A stretch of 33,308 bases of DNA, taken from assembly GCA_022072125.1 (NCBI GenBank), contig JAJVIH010000013.1:1-33308 (forward strand). The letters are read 5' to 3'. This stretch comes from Myxococcota bacterium (lineage in GTDB: Bacteria; Myxococcota; JAJVIH01). Below the pieces are notes generated by a model that was not told where the DNA came from, did not search any database, and worked only from the letters and a program-made list of their open reading frames with translations. Made by a program: the position numbers and the translations under genes. The number at the start of each line of letters is the position of its first letter. The stretch's first letter is position 1. Positions 1 to 8,022 of the stretch are shown one piece after another.

Positions 1-952
<952 letters not shown>

Positions 953-1049
953 GTTTTTCACCGGAAAACCAGACTACCCATATGGGCATCTGGGTCGAGG
1001 CCGAGGTTGATGACAGCCCGGCGCGTTCCGGGCCATGCGTTCGCAAGTT

Positions 1050-1164
<115 letters not shown>

Positions 1165-1170
1165 TTTATA

Positions 1171-1208
1171 CCCCCGGTCCACAAGACCGGGGGTTCCTTT
1201 TTTTCCAG
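1171..1208 (+). terminator. Intrinsic terminator of the rrn operon
   Basis: A perfect 9-bp stem CCCCCGGTC / GACCGGGGG (1171-1179 with 1185-1193) with a five-base loop is followed by TTCCTTTTTTTT. It lies 7 bp after the 5S gene. It is a textbook Rho-independent terminator and ends the ribosomal RNA operon. Confidence 0.95.
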
Positions 1209-1366
1209 ATTTTTCTCATTCCCCGCCACGCAGCCATGGCTCCAAATAACGCCGCGAATGGCGGAGCGGCGGGGATGGCGCCTTGTCCGGGCGCCCCGCG
1301 GTTTGATCAGCGGAACGGGACGGCCCATCCGCGTCAACGAAATTCCGCCTCCATCACTCATTCGAC

Positions 1367-1395
1367 TTTACCTTGTTGACGCCAGAGCGTATAAC
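1367..1395 (+). promoter_or_regulatory. Candidate sigma70-type promoter for the ceramidase-like lipoprotein
   Basis: TTTACC (1367-1372) and TATAAC (1390-1395) are separated by exactly 17 bp. This would start transcription near 1402 and leave a leader of about 37 nt before the ATG at 1439. An AGGA lies 7 bases before that ATG. The position agrees with the lipoprotein start and argues against the in-frame TTG at 1373. It is a sequence match only. Confidence 0.5.
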
Positions 1396-1438
1396 TTCCG
1401 CCATCGGACTCCGGCTGCCCATATTTCAGGATTGCACC

Positions 1439-3499
1439 ATGCGAAAACCGCCATTTCTTCCCGCTTTTCTTGTCTTCGTTTTTCTTGCCGCCTGTTCTTC
1501 CAGCGAATCTGGAACGGATGCGGGCGTGACGGATACGGGCGCGGACGTCTCCGTTCCCGATACCGCTCCGGCGGACTCGGCTGTCACTGACGCCGCGCCC
1601 GCGGATACCGGCTCCGGTGCGGGCGACGCCGGGACAACGGACACCGGATCAGCGGATACCGGCGACGCCGGACAACCAGACAGCGGCGCGGAATGGGATC
1701 CAGCGATTCCTTCTTACACCGCCGATCCCGCGCTCAAGGCCGGTTGCGAAGCCCCGGGAGAAAATGATCTGTGCTTCGGTGTGGCCAGCCGGGATATCTC
1801 TCCCAAGGGCTTTGAAGTTCCCAAAATGGAATACCTGCGCCGCGACAAGGATTGCATCCCCGAGCAGGCCCGCTGCGACAACCTGATGAAAGACTGGCGG
1901 CGCGACTGCGGAACCGATCGTCTGTGCAAGGGCGATAAGGGATATACAGCGCCCGATGCCGATGGCACCGAAAAGGACGGGGTCTTTGATTTCTTCCGCG
2001 ACTGCGGCAGCGACAACCTGTGCAAGGGCGATCCGGGATATGCTGGTCCCGATCCGGACGGCACCGAAGGCAACAAGCTGTTTGACGGCATCTGGCTGGC
2101 GGGTCTGGGAGAAAACAAGCCCGCCATCGGCGTGCATGATCCCGTTTATGCGCGGGCGTGGGCCATGCGGCAGGGCGACAAGACCGTCGCCATGGTGGTG
2201 CTGGACATCATCGGGCTGTTCTACGATGACACCGTGCGCATCCGGAAGATCATCCAGGCCAAGGCGCCCAACCTGAAGATTGACATGGTGATCGGCCAGG
2301 CCACCCATGTCCACTTTGGTCCCGACACCATGGGCCGCTGGGGTCCGACCGATCCGGAAGCAGGCGTGCCCATTGGCCATGGCATCAATCTGCCGTGGAT
2401 GGACAAGGCGCTGGAACTTGCCGCCGACGCGGTCATCGAAGCGGTGGTCAAAATGGAGAAGGCCCGCCTGAAGGTGGGCAACGGCTTCACCGGCGACAAG
2501 AACCTGATGCGCGACTTCCGCGATCCGCAGGTGATCAACGATGAGATGATCGTCATCAAGGGTGAGCGCGTCAGCGACGGCTCGACCATCGGAACCCTGG
2601 TGCATTGGGGCAACCATCCGGAGACCCTGTACGAGCGCTCCAATTATATCACCTCCGACCATGCCTGGATGCTGCGTGAGACCGTCGAAAAAGGCATTCC
2701 GGCGACGGGGACCAAAGCGGCCATGCCCGGGCTCGGCGGCATGACTGTGTACCTGCAGGGAACCGTCGGCGGCATGATGGCTCCGCCGTCCAAAACCATG
2801 ACCCAGGACGGACGCGAACTGGAAGCGAGATCCTTCGCCATGTTGTCGGCCTACGGAACCGAACTGGGCCGCCACGCCCTGGAGATCGCGGCGAAGGCGG
2901 AACCGGCGGCCAAGTCCAACCTGCGCATGACCACGCGCCGCATGTTCCTGGAACTGCCCAACACGGGCTTCCATATCGCCTTCTTCGGCGGCATCTTCCC
3001 GCGCCGCCAAGTGGTGGGCGCCGATGGCAAGCTGTACTCCGCCAGCACCATTGATCCAAAAGATCTGCCGCGCGTGGTGACCGAGATGACCATTGTCCGC
3101 GTGGGCGATCTGTTGTCATTCTACACCGTGCCGGGAGAACTGTTTCCGGAACTGTGGGTGGGCGGCTACGATGGAAGCTGGCGCTGCGGCAAGAATACCG
3201 GGCCCGATTGCAAGACCATCATCATCGAGCCGGGGCACAAGAACCCGCCGGCGCTCGACAAGGCGCCGAAGGGCCCGTACCTGTCGCAACGCCTGGGCGG
3301 CAAATACAAGCTGTTGCTCGGACTGGCGCAGGATGAACTGGGCTATCTGGTTCCGGCCTACGACTACAAACTCAGCGAATCGTTGCCCTACCTCGACGAG
3401 GCGCCGGGCGAGCATTACGAGGAAACCGTCAGCGTGGGGCCGGACGCCTGGCCTACCCTTGAAAAGGCCCTCGACGAGTTGAATGCCAGCCTTCCCTGA
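1439..3499 (+). CDS. Neutral/alkaline ceramidase-like lipoprotein with two Asp-rich repeats
   Basis: A 686-residue predicted lipoprotein: an N-terminal hydrophobic stretch ends in the lipobox LAAC (Cys19). Residues about 22-85 are a low-complexity Asp/Thr/Ala/Gly linker typical of myxobacterial surface proteins. Residues 155-186 and 187-217 form two near-identical repeats (DCGxDxLCKGDxGY, then PDxDGTE); the DxDGTE cores resemble Ca2+-binding loops of thrombospondin type 3 or EF-hand style. The rest resembles the neutral ceramidase superfamily: 'GVHDPVYARAWAM', a strand ending in 'VVLDIIG', 'ATHVHFGPDTMG' at the position of the family's His-rich metal motif, and 'HWGNHPETL…SDH' at the next metal site. 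The repeats are inserted inside the N-terminal catalytic region, which is unusual. The ATG at 1439 is chosen from the lipobox and an AGGA 7 bases upstream. The substrate (ceramide or another amide/ester lipid) is not known. Its stop overlaps the next gene by 17 bp. Confidence 0.72.
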   Translation: MRKPPFLPAFLVFVFLAACSSSESGTDAGVTDTGADVSVPDTAPADSAVTDAAPADTGSGAGDAGTTDTGSADTGDAGQPDSGAEWDPAIPSYTADPALKAGCEAPGENDLCFGVASRDISPKGFEVPKMEYLRRDKDCIPEQARCDNLMKDWRRDCGTDRLCKGDKGYTAPDADGTEKDGVFDFFRDCGSDNLCKGDPGYAGPDPDGTEGNKLFDGIWLAGLGENKPAIGVHDPVYARAWAMRQGDKTVAMVVLDIIGLFYDDTVRIRKIIQAKAPNLKIDMVIGQATHVHFGPDTMGRWGPTDPEAGVPIGHGINLPWMDKALELAADAVIEAVVKMEKARLKVGNGFTGDKNLMRDFRDPQVINDEMIVIKGERVSDGSTIGTLVHWGNHPETLYERSNYITSDHAWMLRETVEKGIPATGTKAAMPGLGGMTVYLQGTVGGMMAPPSKTMTQDGRELEARSFAMLSAYGTELGRHALEIAAKAEPAAKSNLRMTTRRMFLELPNTGFHIAFFGGIFPRRQVVGADGKLYSASTIDPKDLPRVVTEMTIVRVGDLLSFYTVPGELFPELWVGGYDGSWRCGKNTGPDCKTIIIEPGHKNPPALDKAPKGPYLSQRLGGKYKLLLGLAQDELGYLVPAYDYKLSESLPYLDEAPGEHYEETVSVGPDAWPTLEKALDELNASLP

Positions 3500-4106
3500 C
3501 ACCCTCGATGAGCGCATCTACCGGGCGATGGTCCGTTTCGCCCGGCAGGATCGCGCGGATATCGAGGCGGCGGTGAAAGCGCTGGAGGGTTCCCATCCCG
3601 GTGAATCCCGGCGCGAACTGGCGGAGCGACTGATCGAGCGCATATCCTGGCAGGCGGGCGCCGGCGGCGCGGTGGCGGGGCTGCCTGGCGCGACTTGGCT
3701 GGGCGGCGGCCTGCGCATGGCCAACAGCCTGTGGTCGTTCCGCCTGCAATGGCGGGTTGCGGCGGGGGTGGCGGCCTGCCTGACGCCTGCCCTGCTGGAA
3801 GATGAGGAAGGCTTCGCCGCCTTCGTGATGATGCTGGTGCTGGGACTCGAGGATGAGTGGGCCGCCGGTCTCGCCGGTTCGCCCCTTCGCCTGCGCCGCC
3901 ACGCCCGCCGCGAAATGGCCCGCCGCATATGGGATTCGTTTTTTATCGCCGGGTTTGGCGCGCGGCGGATTCCCGTGGTGAGGCGGCTGGTTCCGGTTGT
4001 CGCCAGCGTCAGCGGCGCGCGGCATCAGATGCGCATCATCGAAGACACCGGAGAGCGCGCCATGCGCGCGCTGGAAAACCAGTTGAATCAGCCTGTTCAA
4101 CCATGA
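3483..4106 (+). CDS. EcsC-like protein (putative membrane-associated)
   Basis: A 207-residue protein whose ATG lies 17 bp inside the end of the ceramidase-like gene, so the two are probably co-translated. The layout resembles EcsC-family proteins: a charged N-terminal helix ('ERIYRAMVRFARQ'), a Gly/Ala-rich amphipathic stretch at about 59-83 ('AGLPGATWLGGGLRMANS'), then hydrophobic helices at about 84-122 and a C-terminal 'RRLVPVVASVSGARHQMRII' segment. EcsC was first linked to ABC transporter function and exoprotein secretion in Bacillus, but its biochemistry is unclear. No catalytic motif was seen. Family assignment is by overall pattern only; the reading frame and its coupling to the upstream gene are more secure than the name. 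Confidence 0.6.
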   Translation: MPAFPDTLDERIYRAMVRFARQDRADIEAAVKALEGSHPGESRRELAERLIERISWQAGAGGAVAGLPGATWLGGGLRMANSLWSFRLQWRVAAGVAACLTPALLEDEEGFAAFVMMLVLGLEDEWAAGLAGSPLRLRRHARREMARRIWDSFFIAGFGARRIPVVRRLVPVVASVSGARHQMRIIEDTGERAMRALENQLNQPVQP

Positions 4107-4157
4107 ATGGCCGCCGCCCGCGCCCGCGTGAAAAATGAATACGGGCGGGGCGCCGGA

Positions 4158-5012
4158 TCACTGGCCGCCGCGCAGGCGGGCTGATTTCAACGTATTCGAC
4201 AGCAGCATGGCGATGGTCATGGGGCCCACGCCGCCGGGCACCGGGGTGATGGCGCCCGCGATCTCCTTCGCGGAGTCGAAATCCACGTCGCCGCACAGGG
4301 CCCCATCCGGCAGGCGGTTGATGCCCACGTCAATCACGGCCGCCCCCGGCTTCAGCCAGTCGCCCTGCACCAGGCGGGCGCGTCCCACCGCCGCCACCAC
4401 GATATCTCCCAAACGCACCACGCCGGGCAGGTTGTTGGTGGCGGAATGGCAGATGGTCACCGTGGCGCTGCGCCGCAGCAGCATCATGGCCATGGGCTTG
4501 CCGACGATATTGGAGCGGCCCAGCACCACGGCGTGGCGTCCCTTGATTTCAATGCCATAACGATCCATCAGGACCATCACGCCGGCGGGCGTGCAGGGCT
4601 CGAAGCAGTCTTCGCCCAGCAGCAATTTTCCCGCGTTGAGGGGATGAAAGCCGTCCACGTCCTTCGCGGGTGAAATCCGCCGCAGGATGGCCTGTTCGTT
4701 GAGGTGCGGGGGGAGCGGCAGTTGGACAAGAACGCCGTCCACGGCGTTATCCTCGTTGAGGCTGTCCACCAGTTGTTCCAGTTCCTGCTGGCTGGCGGAA
4801 GCCGGGAGTTCGATTTTGCGCGAGAGGATGCCGCATTCTTCACATGCCCGCACCTTGTTGCGCACGTACACGCGCGAGGCGGCGTTATCGCCCACCAGCA
4901 CGGCGGCCAATCCGGGCGGCCGGCCCAGCCGGGGGGTTAAATCGCTGGTCGCGGCGCGGATTTCCGCGCGCAGGCGTTCCGCCGCCGCCTTGCCGTCAAT
5001 GAGGATCGCCAT
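4158..5012 (-). CDS. folD: FolD: methylene-THF dehydrogenase / methenyl-THF cyclohydrolase
   Basis: The 284-residue bifunctional enzyme interconverts 5,10-methylene-THF and 10-formyl-THF, supplying formyl groups for purine and formyl-methionine synthesis in the cytoplasm. All family hallmarks are present: the Tyr-x3-Lys catalytic motif (YVRNK), 'DGVLVQLPLP', 'PAKDVDGFHP', 'PCTPAGVM', the Rossmann segment 'VVLGRSNIVGKPMAMMLL', and the C-terminal 'TPVPGGVGPMTIAML'. The start at 5012 gives the standard N-terminus MAILIDGKAAAERLR and has an AGGAG about 8 bases upstream; a longer open frame to 5813 runs antisense through the TPR gene and is rejected. It stands alone, divergent from the TPR lipoprotein. 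It is functionally related to the purS-F cluster 13 kb away, which uses its product. Confidence 0.96.
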   Translation of the reverse strand: MAILIDGKAAAERLRAEIRAATSDLTPRLGRPPGLAAVLVGDNAASRVYVRNKVRACEECGILSRKIELPASASQQELEQLVDSLNEDNAVDGVLVQLPLPPHLNEQAILRRISPAKDVDGFHPLNAGKLLLGEDCFEPCTPAGVMVLMDRYGIEIKGRHAVVLGRSNIVGKPMAMMLLRRSATVTICHSATNNLPGVVRLGDIVVAAVGRARLVQGDWLKPGAAVIDVGINRLPDGALCGDVDFDSAKEIAGAITPVPGGVGPMTIAMLLSNTLKSARLRGGQ

Positions 5013-5102
5013 GGGAATTTCTCCTGCCCGTCTGGCCATGAGCGGCCAAAGCGGCTTACATATAGAGGAAAGAACTCTCCGCCTTTCTACTGGAAAACTC
5101 AC

Positions 5103-5909
5103 ATGAACAAAATCCCCGGCGGGCATTCTCCAGCTTTTTGGGTCCAGGTTGCGGCGGCGGCGTCCGCGCTCGCCCTGAGCGCCTGCGCCGATACCCAGGA
5201 TGCGCTGATCCGCGAGGCCGAAAAAGACCTGGGCGCCGCCACCCAGGTCAGGCGTTTTGTCCCGCAGGCGGCCACCGGCGCGCGCGCCGCCGCGCCATCG
5301 AGCCGCGCCGCCATGGCGCGTCCCCGCGCCGATTCCGGGGACGACTTCGCGGGCGTTCCGCCGCGGGCCAGGCAGCATTTCGACAACGCCATGAAGGCGC
5401 TGGAGAACGATCCCAGGGGATTTGATGTTCCGCTGGCGGAGTTGAAAAAAGCCCTGGATATCGCGCCCAATTTCACGCGCGCCTGGTATTCGCTGGGCAC
5501 CACCCAGATGAAGAAGGGCGATCTGCAACTCAACTATTCGATGTACGACGAAGCCTACGAGTCCTACATGCGGGCGTACGAACTGGGCGAGCAGTGGCCG
5601 GGGCTGTACAACAACATCGGCACGGTGCTCCGCAAGCGCGGCAAAAGCGAGGAGGCGATTCCCTTCCTGCAGCGCGGGCTGGAGAAATACCCCTACGACG
5701 CGGTGATGCTGCTCAATCTGGGGCAACTGTACCTTTCCCTGGGCGACACCAAAAACGCCCTGGATTACCTGTGCCGGGCGTTGTGGCTGCGGCCGGAGAA
5801 CAACCAGGTCCACCGCGAGTTGATGAAGTTCCGCGAGGGTGCGGCCATCTGCCAGCGGCTGCCCCGTCCGGAAGCCTTCAAGCCGGAAAACCTGCCCAAA
5901 CCCCAGTGA
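5103..5909 (+). CDS. TPR-repeat lipoprotein
   Basis: A 268-residue predicted lipoprotein: a hydrophobic leader ends in ALSAC (Cys28). Residues about 75-245 hold a string of TPR-like helical pairs, e.g. 'FTRAWYSLGTTQMKKGDLQ' and 'AVMLLNLGQLYLSLGDTKNA', with the usual W/L-G-Y/F-A-P spacing. The region between the lipid anchor and the repeats is Ala/Arg-rich and probably flexible. TPR lipoproteins act as periplasmic or outer-membrane scaffolds (PilF/Pilotin, BamD-like and others); nothing here points to one partner. It is divergent from folD across a 90-bp gap with an AT-rich patch (about 5056-5066) where promoters may lie. Convergent with the anti-sigma gene downstream. Confidence 0.82.
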   Translation: MNKIPGGHSPAFWVQVAAAASALALSACADTQDALIREAEKDLGAATQVRRFVPQAATGARAAAPSSRAAMARPRADSGDDFAGVPPRARQHFDNAMKALENDPRGFDVPLAELKKALDIAPNFTRAWYSLGTTQMKKGDLQLNYSMYDEAYESYMRAYELGEQWPGLYNNIGTVLRKRGKSEEAIPFLQRGLEKYPYDAVMLLNLGQLYLSLGDTKNALDYLCRALWLRPENNQVHRELMKFREGAAICQRLPRPEAFKPENLPKPQ

Positions 5910-5967
5910 CGGATGCGGACGTTTTCTTTCCTCCCAGCGGGCTGGCCAGGCCAGTCCGGCGGTTTGG

Positions 5968-6312
5968 CTACAGGCTGCTGACGAGGAGGGCGAAAGCCAT
6001 CAACAGCATGCCCACCATGGCGGCGGTCTCCAGGGAGGATTGATGCAGGCGCGGCGCATTGAGCAGGTCGCGCAGACGTTGCCGGAAACGGCGCGCCCGC
6101 ACGCGGGTTTTCACATGCGCCAGCAGTTCGGGAGGCGCTTTCTCCCCGGATAGAGACCGGACCAGCCGCACCGCATCAGCCACATCCTGGAGATGGCCGT
6201 CGAGTTGCGGATCCGTGGACACCCGCTGCTTGATCCGGGAAGATTCCTCCTCCGGCAGGCGGCCTTCAATCCAGGCTTCCAGTTGGTCCGTGGGAACAGG
6301 CAGATGGCCCAT
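5968..6312 (-). CDS. Putative anti-sigma factor, tail-anchored, no zinc motif
   Basis: A 114-residue protein beginning 3 bp after the stop of the ECF sigma gene, which is the normal place for its anti-sigma factor. Residues 1-30 ('LEAWIEGRLPEEESSRIKQRV') resemble the opening helix of anti-sigma domains, including the acidic 'LPEEE' turn. The HxxxCxxC zinc motif of the ZAS class is absent. A basic stretch (RVRARRFRQRLR, about 70-81) precedes a single hydrophobic segment (about 95-114) that runs to the last residue. The protein would thus sit in the inner membrane with essentially no periplasmic part, so sensing by regulated periplasmic proteolysis looks unlikely. The anti-sigma role is inferred from synteny and size. 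Confidence 0.7.
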   Translation of the reverse strand: MGHLPVPTDQLEAWIEGRLPEEESSRIKQRVSTDPQLDGHLQDVADAVRLVRSLSGEKAPPELLAHVKTRVRARRFRQRLRDLLNAPRLHQSSLETAAMVGMLLMAFALLVSSL

Positions 6313-6315
6313 GGC

Positions 6316-6978
6316 TCAACCTCCCGATCCATGCACGCCGCGGGCGCGCAGGGCGTCCGCCAGATGCGAGCGCGCCCGGTGCAGGCGTGATTTCAGGGTT
6401 CCCAGACACAGTCCGGTCACCCGGGTGATTTCCTCGTATTCCATGCCTTCGATGTCCCGCAGGATGATCAACTCACGCGAGTCTGGCGGCAGGACGCCCA
6501 ACGCTTCTTCCACCAGCGCGCGGAGGCGTCCGCCGGCCGCCTGTTGTTCCGGCGTCGCGGGCGGACGTTCCAGCGAGGCCAGGTCTCCGCCCGCCGTTTC
6601 ATCCAGCGGATCGTGTTTCCCCGCGCCGCGCCGCCGGTGGTGCTGGATGCGGTTCAGCGACAGGTTGCGGGCGATGCGCAGCAGCCAGGTCGAAATTTCC
6701 GCGTCGCCGCGAAATCCCGGAAGCGCCTGCCAGGCCTTGATGAAGCACTCCTGGGCGATTTCTTCCGCGTCCGCCGGAGAGTTCAGCATGCGCAGGCAGT
6801 AGGAATAAACCCGGTTCTGGTGGCGGCGGACCAGCAGTTCAAAGGCGGTTTCGTCGCGCGCCCTCAGGCGCTCCAGCCAGGCGTCCGCTTCATCCGCCGG
6901 CGTGCTCCAGCGGGTCCATGACATGATATGGGTCCGGGTCCGGTTCATGGAGAATGCCGGGCCATGCGGCCCGTTCAT
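6316..6978 (-). CDS. ECF-type RNA polymerase sigma factor
   Basis: The longest form is 220 residues. Region 2 is clear at about 44-110: 'HQNRVYSYCLRMLNSPADAEEIAQECFIKAW' in parts, then 'FRGDAEISTWLLRIARNLSLN', the ECF -10 recognition helix area. Region 4 is at about 155-210: 'LGVLPPDSRELIILRDIEGMEYEEI' in parts, then 'GTLKSRLHRAR', the -35 recognition helix. There is no region 3. Three starts are possible: 6978, 6948 and 6924. The upstream ECF-type promoter would begin RNA near 6977, so 6948 or 6924 may be the true start, or the RNA is leaderless; none has a good ribosome binding site. It is followed 3 bp later by its likely anti-sigma factor. Confidence 0.93.
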   Translation of the reverse strand: MNGPHGPAFSMNRTRTHIMSWTRWSTPADEADAWLERLRARDETAFELLVRRHQNRVYSYCLRMLNSPADAEEIAQECFIKAWQALPGFRGDAEISTWLLRIARNLSLNRIQHHRRRGAGKHDPLDETAGGDLASLERPPATPEQQAAGGRLRALVEEALGVLPPDSRELIILRDIEGMEYEEITRVTGLCLGTLKSRLHRARSHLADALRARGVHGSGG

Positions 6979-6982
6979 CTCT

Positions 6983-7010
6983 ATAGACCGGTCAGGGGCG
7001 GAAAAGTTTC
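6983..7010 (-). promoter_or_regulatory. ECF-type (sigmaE-like) promoter upstream of the sigma gene
   Basis: Read on the minus strand: GAAACTT (7010-7004), 15 bp, GTCTAT (6988-6983). This closely follows the GGAACTT-N15/16-GTCTAA pattern known for RpoE-type ECF factors, and lies directly before an ECF sigma gene, so autoregulation is likely. The transcription start would fall about 6-7 bases after the -10, i.e. near the first possible ATG (6978). Confidence 0.55.
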
Positions 7011-7028
7011 ATTCCCCGGGAAAGGAAG

Positions 7029-7397
7029 TCAGGCGGCGGGGAAAATTTCCACCCCGATGGTCGCCTCCGCGGCGGCGATATCCAGTGGCGAGTTGCGCTC
7101 CTTGGCGGCGGGATCGCGCACGGCCACCACGGATTCGGCCTTCCAGCCATTGACCACGTCCCAGAAGGCGTCCTCGTAACCGCGGCTGCTGGATTCGATG
7201 GTTACCGGCACGCCGCGCGCGCCGGCCAGATTGCGGATTTGCTGTTCCAGTCCGGCGCTGGCGGCGCCCGCCACCACCACTGGCAGGGAGGCCGCCGCGG
7301 ATTTGGCGACATCCAGCGCGCGTTCCGCCGCCTTTGGATTGAAACGGTTGGGGGCCACCAGCAGCAGCACTGGAGCCGCGTTTCCTGACGATGCCAT
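7029..7397 (-). CDS. Small hypothetical protein, possibly universal-stress-protein-like
   Basis: A 122-residue cytoplasmic protein. The strand-helix start 'APVLLLVAPNRFNPKAAERALDVAKSA' in parts, then 'SLPVVVAGAA', and a later 'ESVVAVRD' give an alternating beta/alpha pattern reminiscent of UspA-type folds, but the ATP-binding G-2x-G-9x-G-(S/T) motif of that family is not visible. The start at 7397 is preferred over the ATG at 7403 because GGAGG lies 8 bases before it but only 2 before the other. It follows the DsbD-like lipoprotein gene by about 30 bp and is probably its operon partner. Function unknown. Confidence 0.6.
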   Translation of the reverse strand: MASSGNAAPVLLLVAPNRFNPKAAERALDVAKSAAASLPVVVAGAASAGLEQQIRNLAGARGVPVTIESSSRGYEDAFWDVVNGWKAESVVAVRDPAAKERNSPLDIAAAEATIGVEIFPAA

Positions 7398-7430
7398 GGT
7401 CATTTCCTCCAGGAAAAAGCGGAGCGCAAC

Positions 7431-7937
7431 CTAACGGGCGGCGAGGATCACGTCAAACTCCGCCGTCTCGGGAATGCACGATTCCGGATTGCAGACGGAA
7501 TATTTCAGTTTCGCGCGGGTTTTGTGTTCGCCGGGGGTTTTGGGCGTGTAAGTGATGGGAATTTCCCACTCCGCGGCGGACTTGTCGCGGATATCCGATG
7601 CGGTGAGTTTGAGGTTGGCGAAGTTCACCGCATCATGCCCGGCCACTTCCAGACGGAGGGGATAATCCGCGTTCATCTTGTAACCGGCGGCGGGAATGAT
7701 GCGCACGGGCAGTTGAGCCGGCGCCCCCGGTTGCGCGGGAGATTCGTTGACGCGGACCGCGGAATACGGGCTGCTGTGGACCACCCGGTTCCCCGGCGGC
7801 GCCGGAGCCGGTTTTTCACCCGGATTCGCGGGCGCTGGCGCCGCCGGTGGGATTGCGGACGAAGGTTGCTCCGCCCCCGGCTCTTTCGAGCACGCGGCGG
7901 CGAGCAGGGAGATACAGAGAATCCATACCGTTTTCAT
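7431..7937 (-). CDS. Lipoprotein with DsbD-alpha-like domain
   Basis: A 168-residue predicted lipoprotein (hydrophobic leader, AAAC at 13-16) with a Pro/Ala-rich linker to about residue 55. The remainder resembles the N-terminal Ig-like domain of the thiol-disulfide exchanger DsbD: 'LPVRIIPAAGYKMNADYPLRL' in parts, 'EIPITYTPKTPGEHKTRAKLKYSVCNPESC' in parts, ending 'IPETAEFDVIL'. The closing 'C-x4-C-x-P' arrangement matches the redox pair of that domain ('C…C-x-P'). It lacks the membrane and C-terminal thioredoxin parts of full DsbD, so it would be a free-standing lipid-anchored thiol carrier or just a structural relative. The ORF extends upstream to 7994, but the start at 7937 is set by the signal sequence. 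Both genes of this pair read leftward after the amidase. Confidence 0.7.
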   Translation of the reverse strand: MKTVWILCISLLAAACSKEPGAEQPSSAIPPAAPAPANPGEKPAPAPPGNRVVHSSPYSAVRVNESPAQPGAPAQLPVRIIPAAGYKMNADYPLRLEVAGHDAVNFANLKLTASDIRDKSAAEWEIPITYTPKTPGEHKTRAKLKYSVCNPESCIPETAEFDVILAAR

Positions 7938-7990
7938 GGGGCTGCCGGTGATCCGTTCCTCACGGGTTACATCACGTGAAATGAAGGATC

Positions 7991-8006
7991 GCAAACCCGG
8001 GTTTGC
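7991..8006. repeat. 16-bp perfect palindrome downstream of the amidase gene
   Basis: GCAAACCCGGGTTTGC is perfectly self-complementary and starts 17 bases past the amidase stop. As RNA it could form a 6-bp stem with a CCGG loop followed by a moderately U-rich stretch on the minus strand (GATCCTTCATTTC), so it may be a weak terminator, or a dimeric regulator site before the lipoprotein gene. A second short palindrome, TCACGTGA, lies at 7972-7979. Confidence 0.45.
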
Positions 8007-8022
8007 AAGGGGATGCGGCTTT

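Noticed and set aside
1373-1438. TTG start upstream of the ceramidase-like gene
   Set aside because: The lipoprotein signal begins at 1439, and the likely promoter -10 (1390-1395) lies inside this extension.
4107-4157. Terminator between the EcsC-like gene and folD
   Set aside because: GC-rich partial complementarity is imperfect and no proper U-tract follows on either strand.
5013-5813. N-terminal extension of the folD frame up to 5813
   Set aside because: It runs antisense through the TPR lipoprotein gene; the FolD family starts at 5012 with a good ribosome site.
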